From Hypholoma sublateritium FD-334 SS-4 (taxonomy: Eukaryota > Basidiomycota > Agaricomycetes > Agaricales > Strophariaceae): DNA of 64,000 nt. Each line of letters starts with the position of its first letter. Position 1 is the stretch's first letter. The notes under the pieces are model-generated. The model saw nothing but the letters and a program-made list of their open reading frames with translations. It ran no database searches and was not told the origin of the DNA. The DNA is taken from NCBI GenBank assembly GCA_000827495.1, contig KN817594.1:1-64000 (forward strand). Direction: 5' to 3'. This document shows positions 45,001 to 57,400 of the stretch, in pieces. Both the position numbers and the translations under genes were made by a program.

Positions 45001-48000
45001 ATTTCCAGATGATGCAGACGGCGACGATGACGACGACGATTTTAAGGCTGCTTTGAATCCGACAGAGGAAGATCATATGCCAGATGTTCCCAACGAGCAG
45101 CGACTGAATTGGAAAGAGAGGGAAAAGGCAAGAAAAAAGCGAGCCCGAATGAATGGGATATGGTCCAATAACACTGCTGCCCACAAAGTTGTCTCGTCGG
45201 GTATTGGCAAAACCTTTACTACCGTCACCATCGAAAAAGAAGCTACCATACAGTTGGAAAAGAGGTTCCAATTTGCGCTCGCTCCGAAGAATGCTACTCA
45301 GGCGCAGCGGGATCACTGGTCCAAAAAGTTCAAGCCCCCGCCGTCTCCCCCTCGGCGTATCCAGAAGGGTCGCTCAGAGCGTCCGGCCGTTGAGGACAAG
45401 GGAGGGGATGAAGAAGAGGTCGTCGACCACCTCCCCAGCCGAAAAACGGAAAAATGGGTTGGTATGGGTGTCCGTGTTCTGACTTCGGGGAGAAACTTCG
45501 CGGCCTCGACGAGCATCGGTAAAGGTTGGCTTTACGAATTAGTCAATTTAGCGGCAGGCTTGCAAGAACCAGCCCGGCCTCTGTCCGTTACGCTTTGTGG
45601 ATTCTCTCTCGATCCCGGCGTTGAATTGGAAGCATTCTGCGAAGTGCTACCGCAAGTAACAGATTCTTTCTTTGATTTCGCCACAGCTCTTCCAGACCTG
45701 GACCAAGATATGCTGAATACCCAATGGGCGTCGCTTGCTCATATAGTTTCTCAGCATATATCGTGGTTTCTCAAGGCTGGCCAGGAGCAACAAACGACAA
45801 CGTTGCGGAAAGTGGTGGAAACGCAGATAGTGCAGATAGTCGACCGAATCAAAGGGCGCGCTCTCAAATTCATCGATACTCCTGCAATGATCTTAGGGTG
45901 GTTCTCGGTTGAAATGTCTGCCCGACTCGTCGCAAACACAGCCCCACCAAGTACTCTTTCAGCTGACAAGCTCCTGAAAGTATCATCTATCTCACTTATG
46001 AATCTCCTCCTTCAATTTGGCATAGACAAAACGATGGAGCCCATCCAGCAAAAAGCCGCTTTGGATGGGAGCGAGGCCTCACACTACGCCAGTGAACTTT
46101 GGGTTTGCTTGATCCACGTCTACACAACCTACCTTCCCCAGGAGGTCGCGGCGAAACCTCAAACTCACCCACTCTGGCCTGTATTACTCGAAGCTCTACG
46201 CTTGCATGTTGACAAGGAAATTCTTGAACCAGCGGCAGCAAGTGAAACCGCTTGGTTTACCATTTATTCGCTATGCGCTCTTTCGCAATTTTCAGCGCAT
46301 GGTACGACCATCGGACTACCCCGTCTAACCGCATACTGGGATTCTGTCCTATTCGCTCTGAAGCAAATCTCTTTGGAAAGTACTCCCGATGAGAAAGTAA
46401 CAAAGGCCGAACGTCGGCGCGATGCGTATATCGCCACCGTGGTCAAGCGGTGCCTGCGTTTGCACGAGCGGTGGGGGTGGAAACTTCAGGACCCCTCCAA
46501 ATTGTTCAACGAACTTGCGAACATCTTTAGGAGTAGGAAATTCTGCAATCTTCGTCTTGAGAAATGTGATTTTCCAGATTTTGTCAAGCTCGCAGATCCG
46601 ACTCTCCTGTCCTTGTCCGACAACACCGACACCGCATTTATGGTATTCCTTAAGCTTATCGTCCGAGCCGCACGCGAAGACCCAATATACATTGCGCGCG
46701 GGTCATCACCCAAAGTCAAGAAATGGCTATCAATAGCAGTTCCAGTCGGGGATGTTCCTCTACCAAAGCACATTGTAAAGGACGAAATACAACACACTTT
46801 GTCGATGTTCTACAACCGTCTTGCTGCCGTAGCAGTGGCAGTCGAGCTCGATCCCACCGACTACGACGACCGTACGGAGAAGATCCGCCACTACATCAAC
46901 TTCGCAAACGCTAGTCCAACAACACGCTTTGCGATCATACGTGCTTTGATGTATTGGTCTAGCATAATGGTTGCTCGCAAAGTCAAGTTGACTCCCGTTC
47001 TGGGTTGGATTGAAGAAATTGCGACCATTATAGGTTCAGAACTCAAAAAGTTCCCAGCAAAGTCTAAGCCCCCTACGACCGATGACCCAAAAGACGAGGG
47101 TAGACAAGGGAGAGCTTCGGCTATAATGTTCGTTCGTCTTCTGATGGGTTGCGTGCGTCAAATTTTCGCAGCGCATATCAAGGCGAGGGTCTACCCCGAA
47201 CCTTCTTTGATTGGTAAGGGGACATCAACTCGCCGCATTTTTTCTAACCATTCATGACAGTGGCCCTCAAGCCAATGCTGACTCCTTGGAGCACGAGCGA
47301 GAGAGAAGGCCCAGAAATTAAGGCTCTCCAGGAGGCTTTCGGTAACTTGGGAATATCTCTTTTCCAGGCGAGGGCTTTGGTTTTGCCTCCTCCATCTCGT
47401 CCTCCCCGATTTGCTGCTGTCAACGAAGAGAGTCAAGAGAGTCAAGACTTCGGAATGGACGATCTCGGAGATTTGGATTGGGACAGCATCGCTCTTCCCG
47501 AAGCATTGGCAGGTACCGCAGACCATGCACCACCTGACTTCGCCGCTGAGGACAAGCTTCTCCTCGCCGTGAGTACTTTCATATTCATGTTGCAAGTACT
47601 CATAAAGCACCGCAGGCCTTGAAATCCGTCCAGTTCAGGTGGACCGTCATTCCATTGCTGAATCCTCGTCTGACGCCACCTCCTGATGATGGCATTCTGC
47701 GGAAGGCTCATGAATCTGAATGTGACAATTGGATACGTCTCTTTTTATGCTGTACAGCATTGGAACCCCAGGCCGAGAAAGTGAGCAGCTCTATCTGCTC
47801 TAATGAGCATGTTAATGACACGAACATAATAGTGGCATGATTGCCTTCGTCTCCTGGACCTCAAATTTACGAACTTGAAAGTGGAAGCTGATGAGCCTTG
47901 GGTATGTAGAGTACGATTGAGTATCATGTATCAACTCCTCCAACTTGACCCTATGGCATATATGGTGTGCCTCCTTCCTTCTAATTTGACTTGTCGTAAT

Positions 48001-48622
48001 CTAAACCATACCTGTAGACCACAGAGGATCGCGCCATGGAAGCACTCCTGTTGGCTCTCATCTCGGACCGAGTCTCACTAGAGAAAGAATATGTAGCACA
48101 TTTCCTTTCAATTTCTAGTCTGCGGCATCCCCTCCTTCATGGCGTCTCGGATTTACCTCCTCGAAGCAAAGAAACTGGAGACTTCTCGTTTTCTCCAGCT
48201 GAATTCCAGAATGTGCGAACATTGCTTCTAAAAGGTGGGCCTGGCCGTGCTTGGCTACTAATCGAAATGCTAACTGTCCTCTAAGCCATCTTCCAGAAGG
48301 TCAATGAGGTCATTCAGAAACAGGCGAGAGGCGACGAGAGCGTCGCTCTCGACGCTATGCATTTCCTCCAGATGGTCACGACAATGCTTTCCACGATGCG
48401 GGCCCGCCTCACCGTAAGCTTCATCTTGCCTTCCCTAAATGACTGCCTTGTGACCTAGTCTTCTACCTCCAGGCGCTCACGAAAGTAGAACAAAACCATA
48501 ACTCCTACCGCGACTTTTGCCATCGCGTCTATCTCATGCTAAAGGATTGCCCTGAACTATTTACGTGTCAGGAATTGAGTTTCTGGCGTCCGTGGGGTGC
48601 AGGGCTCAATAACAACACATAA
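42021..48622 (+). CDS. mms22: Mus7/MMS22-family replication-fork repair protein
   Basis: Ten exons (42021-42179, 42229-43614, 43667-43774, 43829-47213, 47261-47568, 47616-47780, 47833-47964, 48018-48234, 48286-48413, 48473-48622) give 2045 residues, all phase-consistent. The N-terminal ~250 residues are Ser/Pro-rich and disordered. The signature RYSLRKRNVAQLNPYTVENM near residue 305 followed by RYQRAL is the conserved Mus7/MMS22 motif. Long charged linkers then lead to an all-helical C-terminal half. By family it works with Rtt101-Mms1-type cullin ligases to stabilise stalled forks and promote recombinational repair. The end of exon 2 has two frame-neutral donors (GTAGAG after 43614, GTTGGT after 43620). 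Confidence 0.85.
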
Positions 48623-49031
48623 TATTTACTCTTGGCTGCAGTTGCTATTCTTCCATCCCATTCCATCATACCCAATGCAACCACAATACCACATCTCATC
48701 TTCCATTCTGATCAACATTTGGTGTATATAGCTTGACATCCACTACACCATTGACAACGGAGCACATTTTTACAGGACAACGTCGTTTTGAGCAGTCCTG
48801 AGGACGCAATGGAATGTGGCTGGGGTCTTAACGGTCCGCAGGTGCAATGCTGGCATAGATATAGCGCTGAGCGTCGCAACTGGTGCGGGTAGTGTGCAGG
48901 TCGGAACACGAACACAGCGCGTTGCATGTTATGGTTATGTGGCTGTGATCAGTGCGTTTGCCTACCCCTCACGAACGTAGTCAATCACTTCGTTAATAGG
49001 TCGACACGATAGCATGGACACACCATTACTT
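48623..49031. other. Intergenic between convergent genes
   Basis: 409 bp holding the 3' ends of MMS22 (plus) and HSK3 (minus). Nothing else is seen. Confidence 0.45.
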
Positions 49032-49370
49032 CTATTTCTTCCCCTCACCGACGCTTACATCGCTCTCTTCGTCTGCATTGTTCAGCGTTGACGCCACTGT
49101 CATGAACCTGCGTGAAACGAATGTCGATCAGTACTGCTCTCCCAACCTCCTCCACAGAACAATGTAACGCGTCAAAAGCACTTACTTGGCCGCGTCCAGC
49201 CCCGCAAACACACGCATCGCATGCAGGTCAAACTGCAGCTGTTCGCACAAGTCCGCCGTCTGGCTTATCGCGCGCGACGTCCGCCCGAGGCTCATGGCCA
49301 GCTGCGCGTAGAGGCGTTCCTTGGTCTGCGTCGCGTTGGTCGGAGCAGGCGTATTTCCGCTGTTCATCAT
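49032..49370 (-). CDS. hsk3: DASH/Dam1 complex subunit HSK3-like
   Basis: Two exons (49370-49186 and 49107-49032) give 86 residues. The helical core ERLYAQLAMSLGRTSRAISQ, then TADLCEQLQFDLHAMRVF and, across the splice, LDAAKFMTVASTLNNADEES, fits the small outer-kinetochore subunit HSK3 (Leu/Gln heptads, then an A-x-F-M-x-A-S segment). By family it is part of the ten-subunit DASH ring that couples kinetochores to microtubules. The upstream GTG codon is not used; ATG at 49370 or 49367 is the start. The assignment rests on size and a short motif, so it is moderate. Confidence 0.65.
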
Positions 49371-52300
49371 CACGGTTCACAACCCCTGTCGCAGAGATAT
49401 GGAGGGGTGGATCTCGGGCGGCAAGTGGACAATGTGAATGTTTAACGTGAGATAATTGAAATGCCGAGTCGGTGAATGGTTCGTGCTTTTATGTAATTGA
49501 CCACGTGACTACGCTATTAACGACGCGCGACGCGTCTTGACTCTTGTCGACTCGTTTAGACGTGCCAAAGACGTGCCATGACTGCTGTTTACCTCTTTTC
49601 GCACAAAAATTAAACAAAATCTGTGCAAAATAAGTACCGAAAAGTTATTATGGCCTCAGACACCGGCCCATCGAATTGGGAAGTTAGATATGGTTTCTCC
49701 CAAGTTTCTCCAAGTTCTTGAAGATTTCTCTCAACATGTAAACATTATAAACCAAAGCATTTAAACTTCTATAGACACCGACGCGTATTGAATTGAAGAA
49801 GTACACACATATGTAGACCGGATGATATGTAACGCTGAGGGCGGAGCTGCCTCTCGACCTGGGCAATATTTTAAACATGTATTGAAGCCTTGAAGGGGTT
49901 GCTTCCAAGCTGGCGCCGCCACAACCTTAGCATTCAGTTTTTGTAGTTTATCCGAGTTGATAGGGTCAATCAGCATAGACATACTGATTTACCCTAGTTT
50001 GACCACCCAAATGATACGAAGGCTTGTCTTTGGTCAATCAATCAGTATACTAATCACCGCGAGATAGCATATATAGCCGCTCTATTCCAGAATGGTACAA
50101 GTGTGGTGATTAAGAACTGCGATGATGCACTCGCTGAAAGGGCCAAGGTTTCTTGAATGTTTCAGTGAAAGAAAAGAAGGAAAGAAAATCCCGGCGCTGC
50201 GGTAAATCAATGACTCTCCAAAGTCTACCTACGTCTCCGTCAGCCATTGGCCAAGCACGCAATTCACAGAGCATAAAATAGCAGATAGCACATAAGTACC
50301 TTGCTTTCAGACAACGCTTAAATGGTGCAGCGGCCACATCTCAAAATTCCGCTTTGCAGAATACGAATGTGCTTGCTTTATCTGGCCGCCCACGCTTCAG
50401 CGGCAGCCGAGCGGCAGACGTGATACAACAATAGTACCCGCGCATTATGCCAACCGTGGGCGCCTAATTATTGTACGTGCTGTCACGCTTAGCGCCGCCG
50501 CGGCGTTGCAAATTAGCGCGCTTGCTGTCAGAACACAGATACTTGGTCTCAACCAAGCCTCGACCCGTCAACGTCCGATAGCCAACCAAATATACGCTAT
50601 TCCTCGCGGCGTCCACAGCCTGAAGGTAGCGACCCGAAACCGCGACGCCAAAGTGGCGTCTGCGCTTATGCAGGAGGATGTGGACAAGATGCGGAGCATG
50701 CCGCACCTAGCGCACATGACAACGCTGCAAACATACGCAGTCCTGAGGTGGAGGATTCCGCACATCCATAGAACCAGTGCACTGTGCGTGCGTCACCACA
50801 CGCCCATTATCCAATTTTTCATCAGCCAGGACGGCGTAGGCGTTTCAGATCTCCCTTGGCCCCTTCATGGCCTTTCAAAGTATCTCACAGCTCAACCCAT
50901 GGGTCCTGGGACACATCACGCACATTTACTTGTTTCGGGCACGCAGAGTCCAGACGACGCGGCGCGGTAAGGAAATTCTTGGTAAGTTCGGCGCCTCGAC
51001 GCGGCGTCGGCACGGTCGTATAGTGGCCCGTCGTACAGTGCGGCTGCGGGAGCACGCACCGGTCCTCGCACGTCGTCGTACTCGTCATGCAATGTAATAA
51101 AATGCTAGTAATATCCAATAAATGCAATGCAACAGAATTTACAGAATGTAATGCAACAGGTTACAGCACAGCACAGCGCGCTCACCGATCACGATCACGA
51201 CGGTCGATCAGCGCGGTCCCGGGCAGATGCGCGGCAGGAGTCAAGCTCATAGACCCATGTTTAGCCCTAATTCTAAGCCTGCGATCACGATCATGATGAT
51301 CGTGATTCATATTCATGACGTGCCACCTACTGCCCTACAACTCCTTCTGCATGCCCACTGCATATTGCCGCATATTTTTGTACATCTATCAATGCTATTA
51401 GTAGCTCCGTAAGCTATCGCTGTTTTATAGCACTTTCAGGGGCCCATTATCTGCATAGGCTGCGCGCAGCTAATGGCACACGGCCGCATATTTTGGGGCG
51501 TCTATTAGTAGTAGAAGAAGCACCGTAAGACACAGTCAAGGGCAGCGCGGCGCACCCGCCGTCCTTGGCATGGCGTTGACAGCATTAATATGGCGATGCG
51601 TGGTGCATTCTAGGACGCACCCCTCCTGAGTACAATCATACCCTAATAATAGGGTGGGCGGGTGTTGGAGACGAAGATGGAGAGGGCGAGGGGCTGCCAA
51701 TATGGTGCGCTCGCATGCAGCGCGGGATATTATGTAGCGAGGAAGGGGTGCTATCGCGGTTACTCGAGCACAGAAGGTGTAATATTGCCCAATATTAAAC
51801 CCATCCGGTGGGAGGTAGCGCCGACGCACTCAACGCGACCGCCCGTCGACGTCGCGCGGTGCCAGCTAGGCGTCCTATGGCGTTGAGAATATTAATGGCG
51901 ACGCGAAACCCTACTAAGTTTACCACGGCCGCTTCGGCATTCAGATAGGAGCAAAATTAACATACTTTACTTTCTGTGATTTTGCTGTGATTAGAAAGGC
52001 ACTTACTGCTCTGTTCAAAAAATCCGGAACGAGGCAAGCTTTCACCCTCGAGTTAGAATAAGTAGGACGGAGATAACGAAAGCGTGTCATGACCATGAAA
52101 GTATGAGAGATAGAGATAGTATCCCTGAAATAGAGCGCGATGAAGGTGGATCCCGGGAGAGGGGCGACGCGCGCCATTCCAGCGGTGCAATGCAGGGCGG
52201 GTACCGATGAATCCGCGGGGAGTGCATTTGAATTAAATAAAAGCAGTCGCGTGAGCACAGCGCGAAGCGCAGACGATGGTCAGGCGGGACTTCCAACGCC

Positions 52301-52500
52301 TCCTGGGAGGGGCGAATATTAAAATGAAATGTTCAATGCAGTCATTCCGCCCCGCGCGAACGGTGCACCTCTTGCTTCCCTCCGCCGTGCAGGGTCTCTG
52401 GGAAGCGCACTTCTGGTCCAACTAAATGAATGGCGTCATGGGTCTCTGACTGCGGGTTTGTGTGTGTGCGCCGCGCGATTGGAGGATCGCTGATTGCGAT
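49371..52500. other. Gene-poor repeat-containing region
   Basis: No gene that I can support. The frame at 50506-50970 (154 codons) has no recognisable features. Two dispersed direct-repeat pairs are visible: 51368-51412 with 51483-51529 (GCCGCATATTTT...TATTAGTAG...CCGTAAG) and 51560-51600 with 51870-51905 (GGCGTTGA...ATTAAT..GGCGA.GCG). Confidence 0.5.
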
Positions 52501-52504
52501 TATC

Positions 52505-52915
52505 GATCGACATCGCGGGGTACAGCACAACATATGCTTGCACGGTGATTGAGGCGATAATCGACGGCAATTCAGACACGCCCCGCATCTGCGGCTCGCT
52601 TTGGTGTATGCTTATTAGCGGCACGAGTCTTCCTTTAGGTTCATTCTGTGAAAGAGACGCATAGTTTGATTAAATTGAATCAGACATAGAATAAACATAC
52701 GACTGGGGTGCGCATATCGCGGGGTGCAGCATTGCTCTGACAAGGTGGTGATATAGATAATGAGTAGATGATATCGACGGCGACTCGCTCCGCGTCTGTG
52801 GCTCGGAATGCTTATCTGCGGCACGCGTCTTCCTTCAGGTTTATTCTGTGAAAACGAAAGAGACGCATAGTTTACATGATTGAAACAAGTATAGAATAAA
52901 CATAACGTACGTCCC
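52505..52915. repeat. Two-copy ~205-bp tandem repeat
   Basis: The segment from ATCGCGGGGTACAGCA (~52512) to ATAGAATAAACATAC (~52700) recurs diverged from ATCGCGGGGTGCAGCA (~52716) to ATAGAATAAACATAA (~52905). Shared landmarks include GCGGCACGAGTCTTCC-type, TTCTGTGAAA and AGAGACGCATAGTTT. Confidence 0.65.
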
Positions 52916-53533
52916 TAAAATCACCCAGCGTACGGCCTGCAGGCTGCGTATCGTGATAAGATGCGATGCGATGGGCATCGCACCGTGGCGCCGGTAATCA
53001 CCTGCGTGCAGGCGTCTGGAATTTATTGATTTATTGTTGTGTGTCTACGCGGCCGCGCCGCGTACGCGTTTTGGCTTTTAGTCGGGGGAGGGGCGCGTGT
53101 TGGTAGCGAGCGCCGCCGCCAACGATTTGGCGGAGCATGCCGGAGTTGGGCGTGGCGCGGCTAGCGCCCGGGCAGAAGACCATGGGCGATTCAGATGATC
53201 GACCGTCCGCCGAGTGATGTCAGTGACACTTGCTTATCCGGACGCGGACAACGCTTTCCTCGACAAGTCGTCGTTCGCGAGGATTGTCCTGAGGTATATA
53301 GATCGGCGTGATTGGGGCTCCTCTTCGTTCGGGGCCCGGTGCTCTGCTGCTGTTGGGCGCGATGCGCAGGGGTGGTGCGCAGGCCGAGCTCCGGGTACGC
53401 GCGTGGCTATGCGGGTGTTGGCGCAGGATCCGGGGCCGCAGCGCACCCGGCGACTGTTGCGGCTTGCGTGATCGCGAGTCAGCGCGGCGCGGGCGGTCTG
53501 GGCCGCGCGGAGGCGCGTGTATCTGCATGTTAT

Positions 53534-53800
53534 GGGCTCGACGATGCGCATATATGCGCATGTATACGCCTGTCAATACGCATATATGCGCTTGACGGTG
53601 CGCGTATATGCGTATCCCTGCGTACACTTGCGCACCCGCACGCATATATGAGAAATTGACGATGTGCATCCCTGTGTACCCGCACGCATATATGCGCATG
53701 TATGCGCTTGACAGTGCGAATATACATATGCGTATCCAGACGCATATATGTGCATGCCATATGCGCTTGACGATGCGATGCGCATATATGCGCACGCAAT
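53534..53800. repeat. ~57-bp satellite with TGCGCATATATGCGCA palindromes
   Basis: Five units marked by TTGAC(G/A)(G/A)TGCG-like sequence, with GAC at 53540, 53594, 53658, 53710 and 53769 (spacing 54, 64, 52, 59). Each is linked to an ACGCATATATGCGC-type palindrome. Perfect 16-bp palindromes TGCGCATATATGCGCA lie at 53545-53560 and 53779-53794. All reading frames here are repeat artefacts. Confidence 0.75.
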
Positions 53801-54440
53801 AGTGGGCACTAAGCTGCGAGATCTCTGCGCCGATAAGGACATACGTGCCGAGTGTGCATTGTTCGCGCGCGGAGGCAATAGCGTGCAGGGCGCCTCGACG
53901 TGGACATGTAATCAGGCGAATATTGGAAGGCCATGCGGGGCCGGGTATGCCTGGTGCGAATTATGGGGGCGAGGCAGGGGGTGCAGGCGCGTGTGGTCCA
54001 TTGCGCGTAAAATGCAATGGGAAGGTTATCGATGGACAGATGGTGCAGGGTGTTGGGGGCACCGGGGACGACGGTGCTCGGGTGACAGGTGGCGGCGAGG
54101 AGACTTGGGAGATGTGATGAAGATGGGACAGTCACAAGACCCGCAACGAGGCCGGGACATGGGAGATGTGCGTGGGTGCGACAGTTTCCTAATGGGGATG
54201 TGTGAAATACGGAATTTTCCATCAAAAAGGGCAAAAAAGCGGGCAACCATCTCTCTTCCTTCCAGCCTGCATCTGCAGTCGTCGCCGCCATCCTGGACAT
54301 CCGCCCCGCCCCATGTTCATCCACAGCTCACAATGTTCACGAACCGGCCACAAAGTGCGTTAGTCTTGTCTCGGCGCTGCTCCCGCTGACCGCCGTCCCC
54401 AGCAGCCCCTGCCCTGTCGTCTGCTCATTCCTATACGCTG
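53801..54440. other. Upstream region of the large acidic protein gene
   Basis: 640 bp of GC-rich sequence between the satellite and the start at 54441. A pyrimidine-rich stretch near 54248-54300 is typical of fungal promoters. Frames here have no recognisable features. Confidence 0.4.
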
Positions 54441-57400
54441 ATGCCCGACGACGACGACGACGACATCTGCCCCGTTTGCGACGGCGAGTGTACGTGCACA
54501 AAGGCACCGCCGCCGCCGCAGCGAGTAACGCCGGGTGGACCGCTGTCGATGGCCGAGCTGAGTCTGAGATACGCAGCGTCGACGCCCACCTCCCCTTCCT
54601 CTGGCCCACCTTGCTCGTCTCCGTCACCGCCCACACCCGCGCCCCTGAAAATAAAACTCACCGTGCCGCTCGGCATGCGTCGCCCGCCCCCACCGCCACC
54701 GTCCACCGCGACTCCCACTCCGGCCTCGACCCCCAAGCCCGCATATATTCACCAAAAACAAACCGCATATACTTACACAAACAAAATAGCAGCGCCGCGC
54801 CCCAGACCGCAGTCAGCACCCCTGGCCGCGCCATTCGCCCTCGCCGCCAAAAAATCCCGCGCATACAAGCCCCTCAATCCCAAGTCCGCTGCGCCGGGCA
54901 AGCACCCGCGCAGCGCCGCCGCCGCCAGCAAGGTGCGCAAAAACCTCAAGGCGCGTGCCAAGAAGGCCGCGGGACGCCGCCGCGCCGTCTCCAGCGACGA
55001 CGACGACGACGAGTCCTCGGCGCTCTCCGACGCAGACGTCTCCATGGCCCCGCCGCTGCGCCGCGGAGTGTATGCGCAGGTCGCCGGCGTCGCCGACCCC
55101 GACGACGACTTCCCCACCTTCGTCTCCGCCTCCGCCCTCTCGTCACTCTCGTCTGACTCCAGCTCCGCGTTGTCGGCGTTCGACTCGGACTCGAGCGTCG
55201 AGGCGGAGGAGGAGTCGTTCATCCGCAACGATGTCTCGCGTCGGCGCTCGGGCGGCGACTGGGTCATCCGCCCGCGCAAGAAGAGCGTCGGCCTCAGCGA
55301 CGCAGAGATGGACGTCGATTCGGACGCGACGGACGATGAGGTGGGCGATGCCGATGCCGACGCCGACGAGACGGAGGAAGATGGCACCATGCGCACCCTG
55401 CCCCCCGTGGCGACCGCCGACGAGTGCGATTCGACGGACGAGCGCCGCCGCTATACGGGCCACGCGACCGGATGGAGCGACGACGACGACGAGTCGAGCT
55501 TCGACGCCGACCTCTTCTTCGCAAATCTATCCGACGACGACAGCAGCACGACCGCGAGCGAGGCGGAGGCTGTGTCCGCATCACGGCGCCCTGCTAAGCG
55601 CCCGCCGCCCACTACCACCATTGGAGCAACCACGGAGGGTGCCGCGCCGCCGCTCCCATTCGAAGTCGCAGAGGGCTGGGACGGCCAGCTCGTGTTCACG
55701 AACGGCACCGCGGACGCGGCGCACATCGTCGACGTCGAGTTCGAGGCGGACGCGCGCGGGTTCGGCGACGACGGCGCGTGCGAACACGCCTTGCACGCGG
55801 ATACACATGCGCACCGCAGGCCGGGCTCGGCGGCGGCGTGGCGCGAGGAAGACGCGATGTACGACGCCGAGGAAGAGGACGACCACGACGTCGACGTGGA
55901 CGAGATGGACACGGACAGCGACGCCCTCGGCGAGGACGTGGACGACGGGTACGCGGAGGGCTCGGGCGGGGACGGCTCGGGCGACACGACGGACGAGGAG
56001 CTCGTCGGGGCCGATGCGCTGCCCAATGCGCGCGCGATGCGCCTGTTCAGTTTGCCGCTAAGCGTGTCGGCGATCGACCCGCTCTCGACAGTTTCGTCGC
56101 CCGCGGTGAGCCCTGCGCGGCTGCGCCGCGGGAGCTCTCCGGGCGTCTTCACCGCGACCCCGCACGGTGGCCGCGGAAAGGGGTACTTGCCGGGGTGGGA
56201 CCGCGCCGCAGAAAGGCGGGAGAGGGAACGGGAGAGGAGAAGGCGGATGTGGGGCGGGGAGAGTGTGCGCGCCGCGGATATCTTGGAAGGCCGCGTGCTG
56301 TTCTGGGACTCGGATGAGCAGGCGCACGACTGCGATGCGCTTGCCCTTCGCCGGCGGGCTAATCACAGCTCCGGTACTGAGGAGAGCGAAAGTGAGAGTG
56401 AGAGCGAAGAAGGGAGTGGTAGTGGGGAGGAGGGAGGCGATAGGGAAGGGAGCAGGCGAAGGAGGAGGAGCAGGAGGAGTGCCCCGTGCGGGCCGCGCCA
56501 GGGCGTGTTCGTGCTGAGCGGGGAGACGCGGCAGGCGGTGATTGGGGATGGGAAAACTGGGGGAGCGGTGCCGTCGCCGCACCCGCGGTTTAAGGGCCGT
56601 GGAAGGGGGACGAAGAAGCGGTTTAGTGCGGTGAGTTTTTTCTTCTGGATTCTTGGGTTTTTTTTCTATATTTTCTTTGTTTTTCTGGGTTGTTTGGGGC
56701 GGCGGCGGCGGCGCTGGTGGTTTTTTTGTATTCTGGCTTTTTATTGCGCGGCTGGGCCGCAGTATATGCGCTATCGCTATCGACGGGGTGTTCGATGCTT
56801 CGCGGGGCACGCGTGCTTTGCGACGGTGTTGTAACTTTGCCTCGCTTGCGATCTTATTCTGTGCGACTACTTGTACTTCACTTTGCAAAGCTGCTGGCCC
56901 GGTGCCTTCAACGGCCTTTCTATCTATTTTCAACCATTCCTTATTTATCTTTTCATGTTGGTTCACGATGGCATTGCCCCGGCGCCCTTCTTTTCGTTCG
57001 TCGCAGTCTCTTCCTCTTTTCCTCTCGTAGCGCCTGCTTCTTTATCACGACATCCATGCCTTCTGCCATGCATCCATATAGCCTCGACTCACGTGCTCAT
57101 GACCTTCTCTCCCCCAGGTCGAGCACCTGCTCCGCAGGCACCTCCTCCAGTCCATCGCCGCCTCTGCCCACCTGCCGCTCAACAGTGTCGACCTCGGCAC
57201 GCCCCACCAACACCACCTCAGCGCCGCCGAGCCCGCGGCGTCGAGCAGCGCGCCGCAGTCGCCCGCCTCCACGGCGGACGTGTGCGCCTCGCTCGATTTG
57301 CTATTCTCATCCGCCGCGCAGGTTCTCTCAGGCGGCGAGGACGCCCATGCACATGCCATGGCCGTGGACGCGCACGCGGAGCCGATCCAGCTCGACGACG

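Noticed and set aside
53530..53800. Repetitive RIYAHIC-like frames on both strands
   Set aside because: They are translations of the ~57-bp satellite in several frames.
52505..53800. CRISPR array
   Set aside because: Repeats are diverged, spacing is irregular, no cas genes are present and the host is eukaryotic.
54955..56061. 368-codon plus-strand frame rich in Arg/Thr
   Set aside because: Shifted reading of acidic Asp/Ser codons of the large protein; low complexity only.
56058..56966. 302-codon minus-strand frame
   Set aside because: Antisense to exon 1 and the intron of the acidic-protein gene; Pro/Arg/Lys composition is an artefact.
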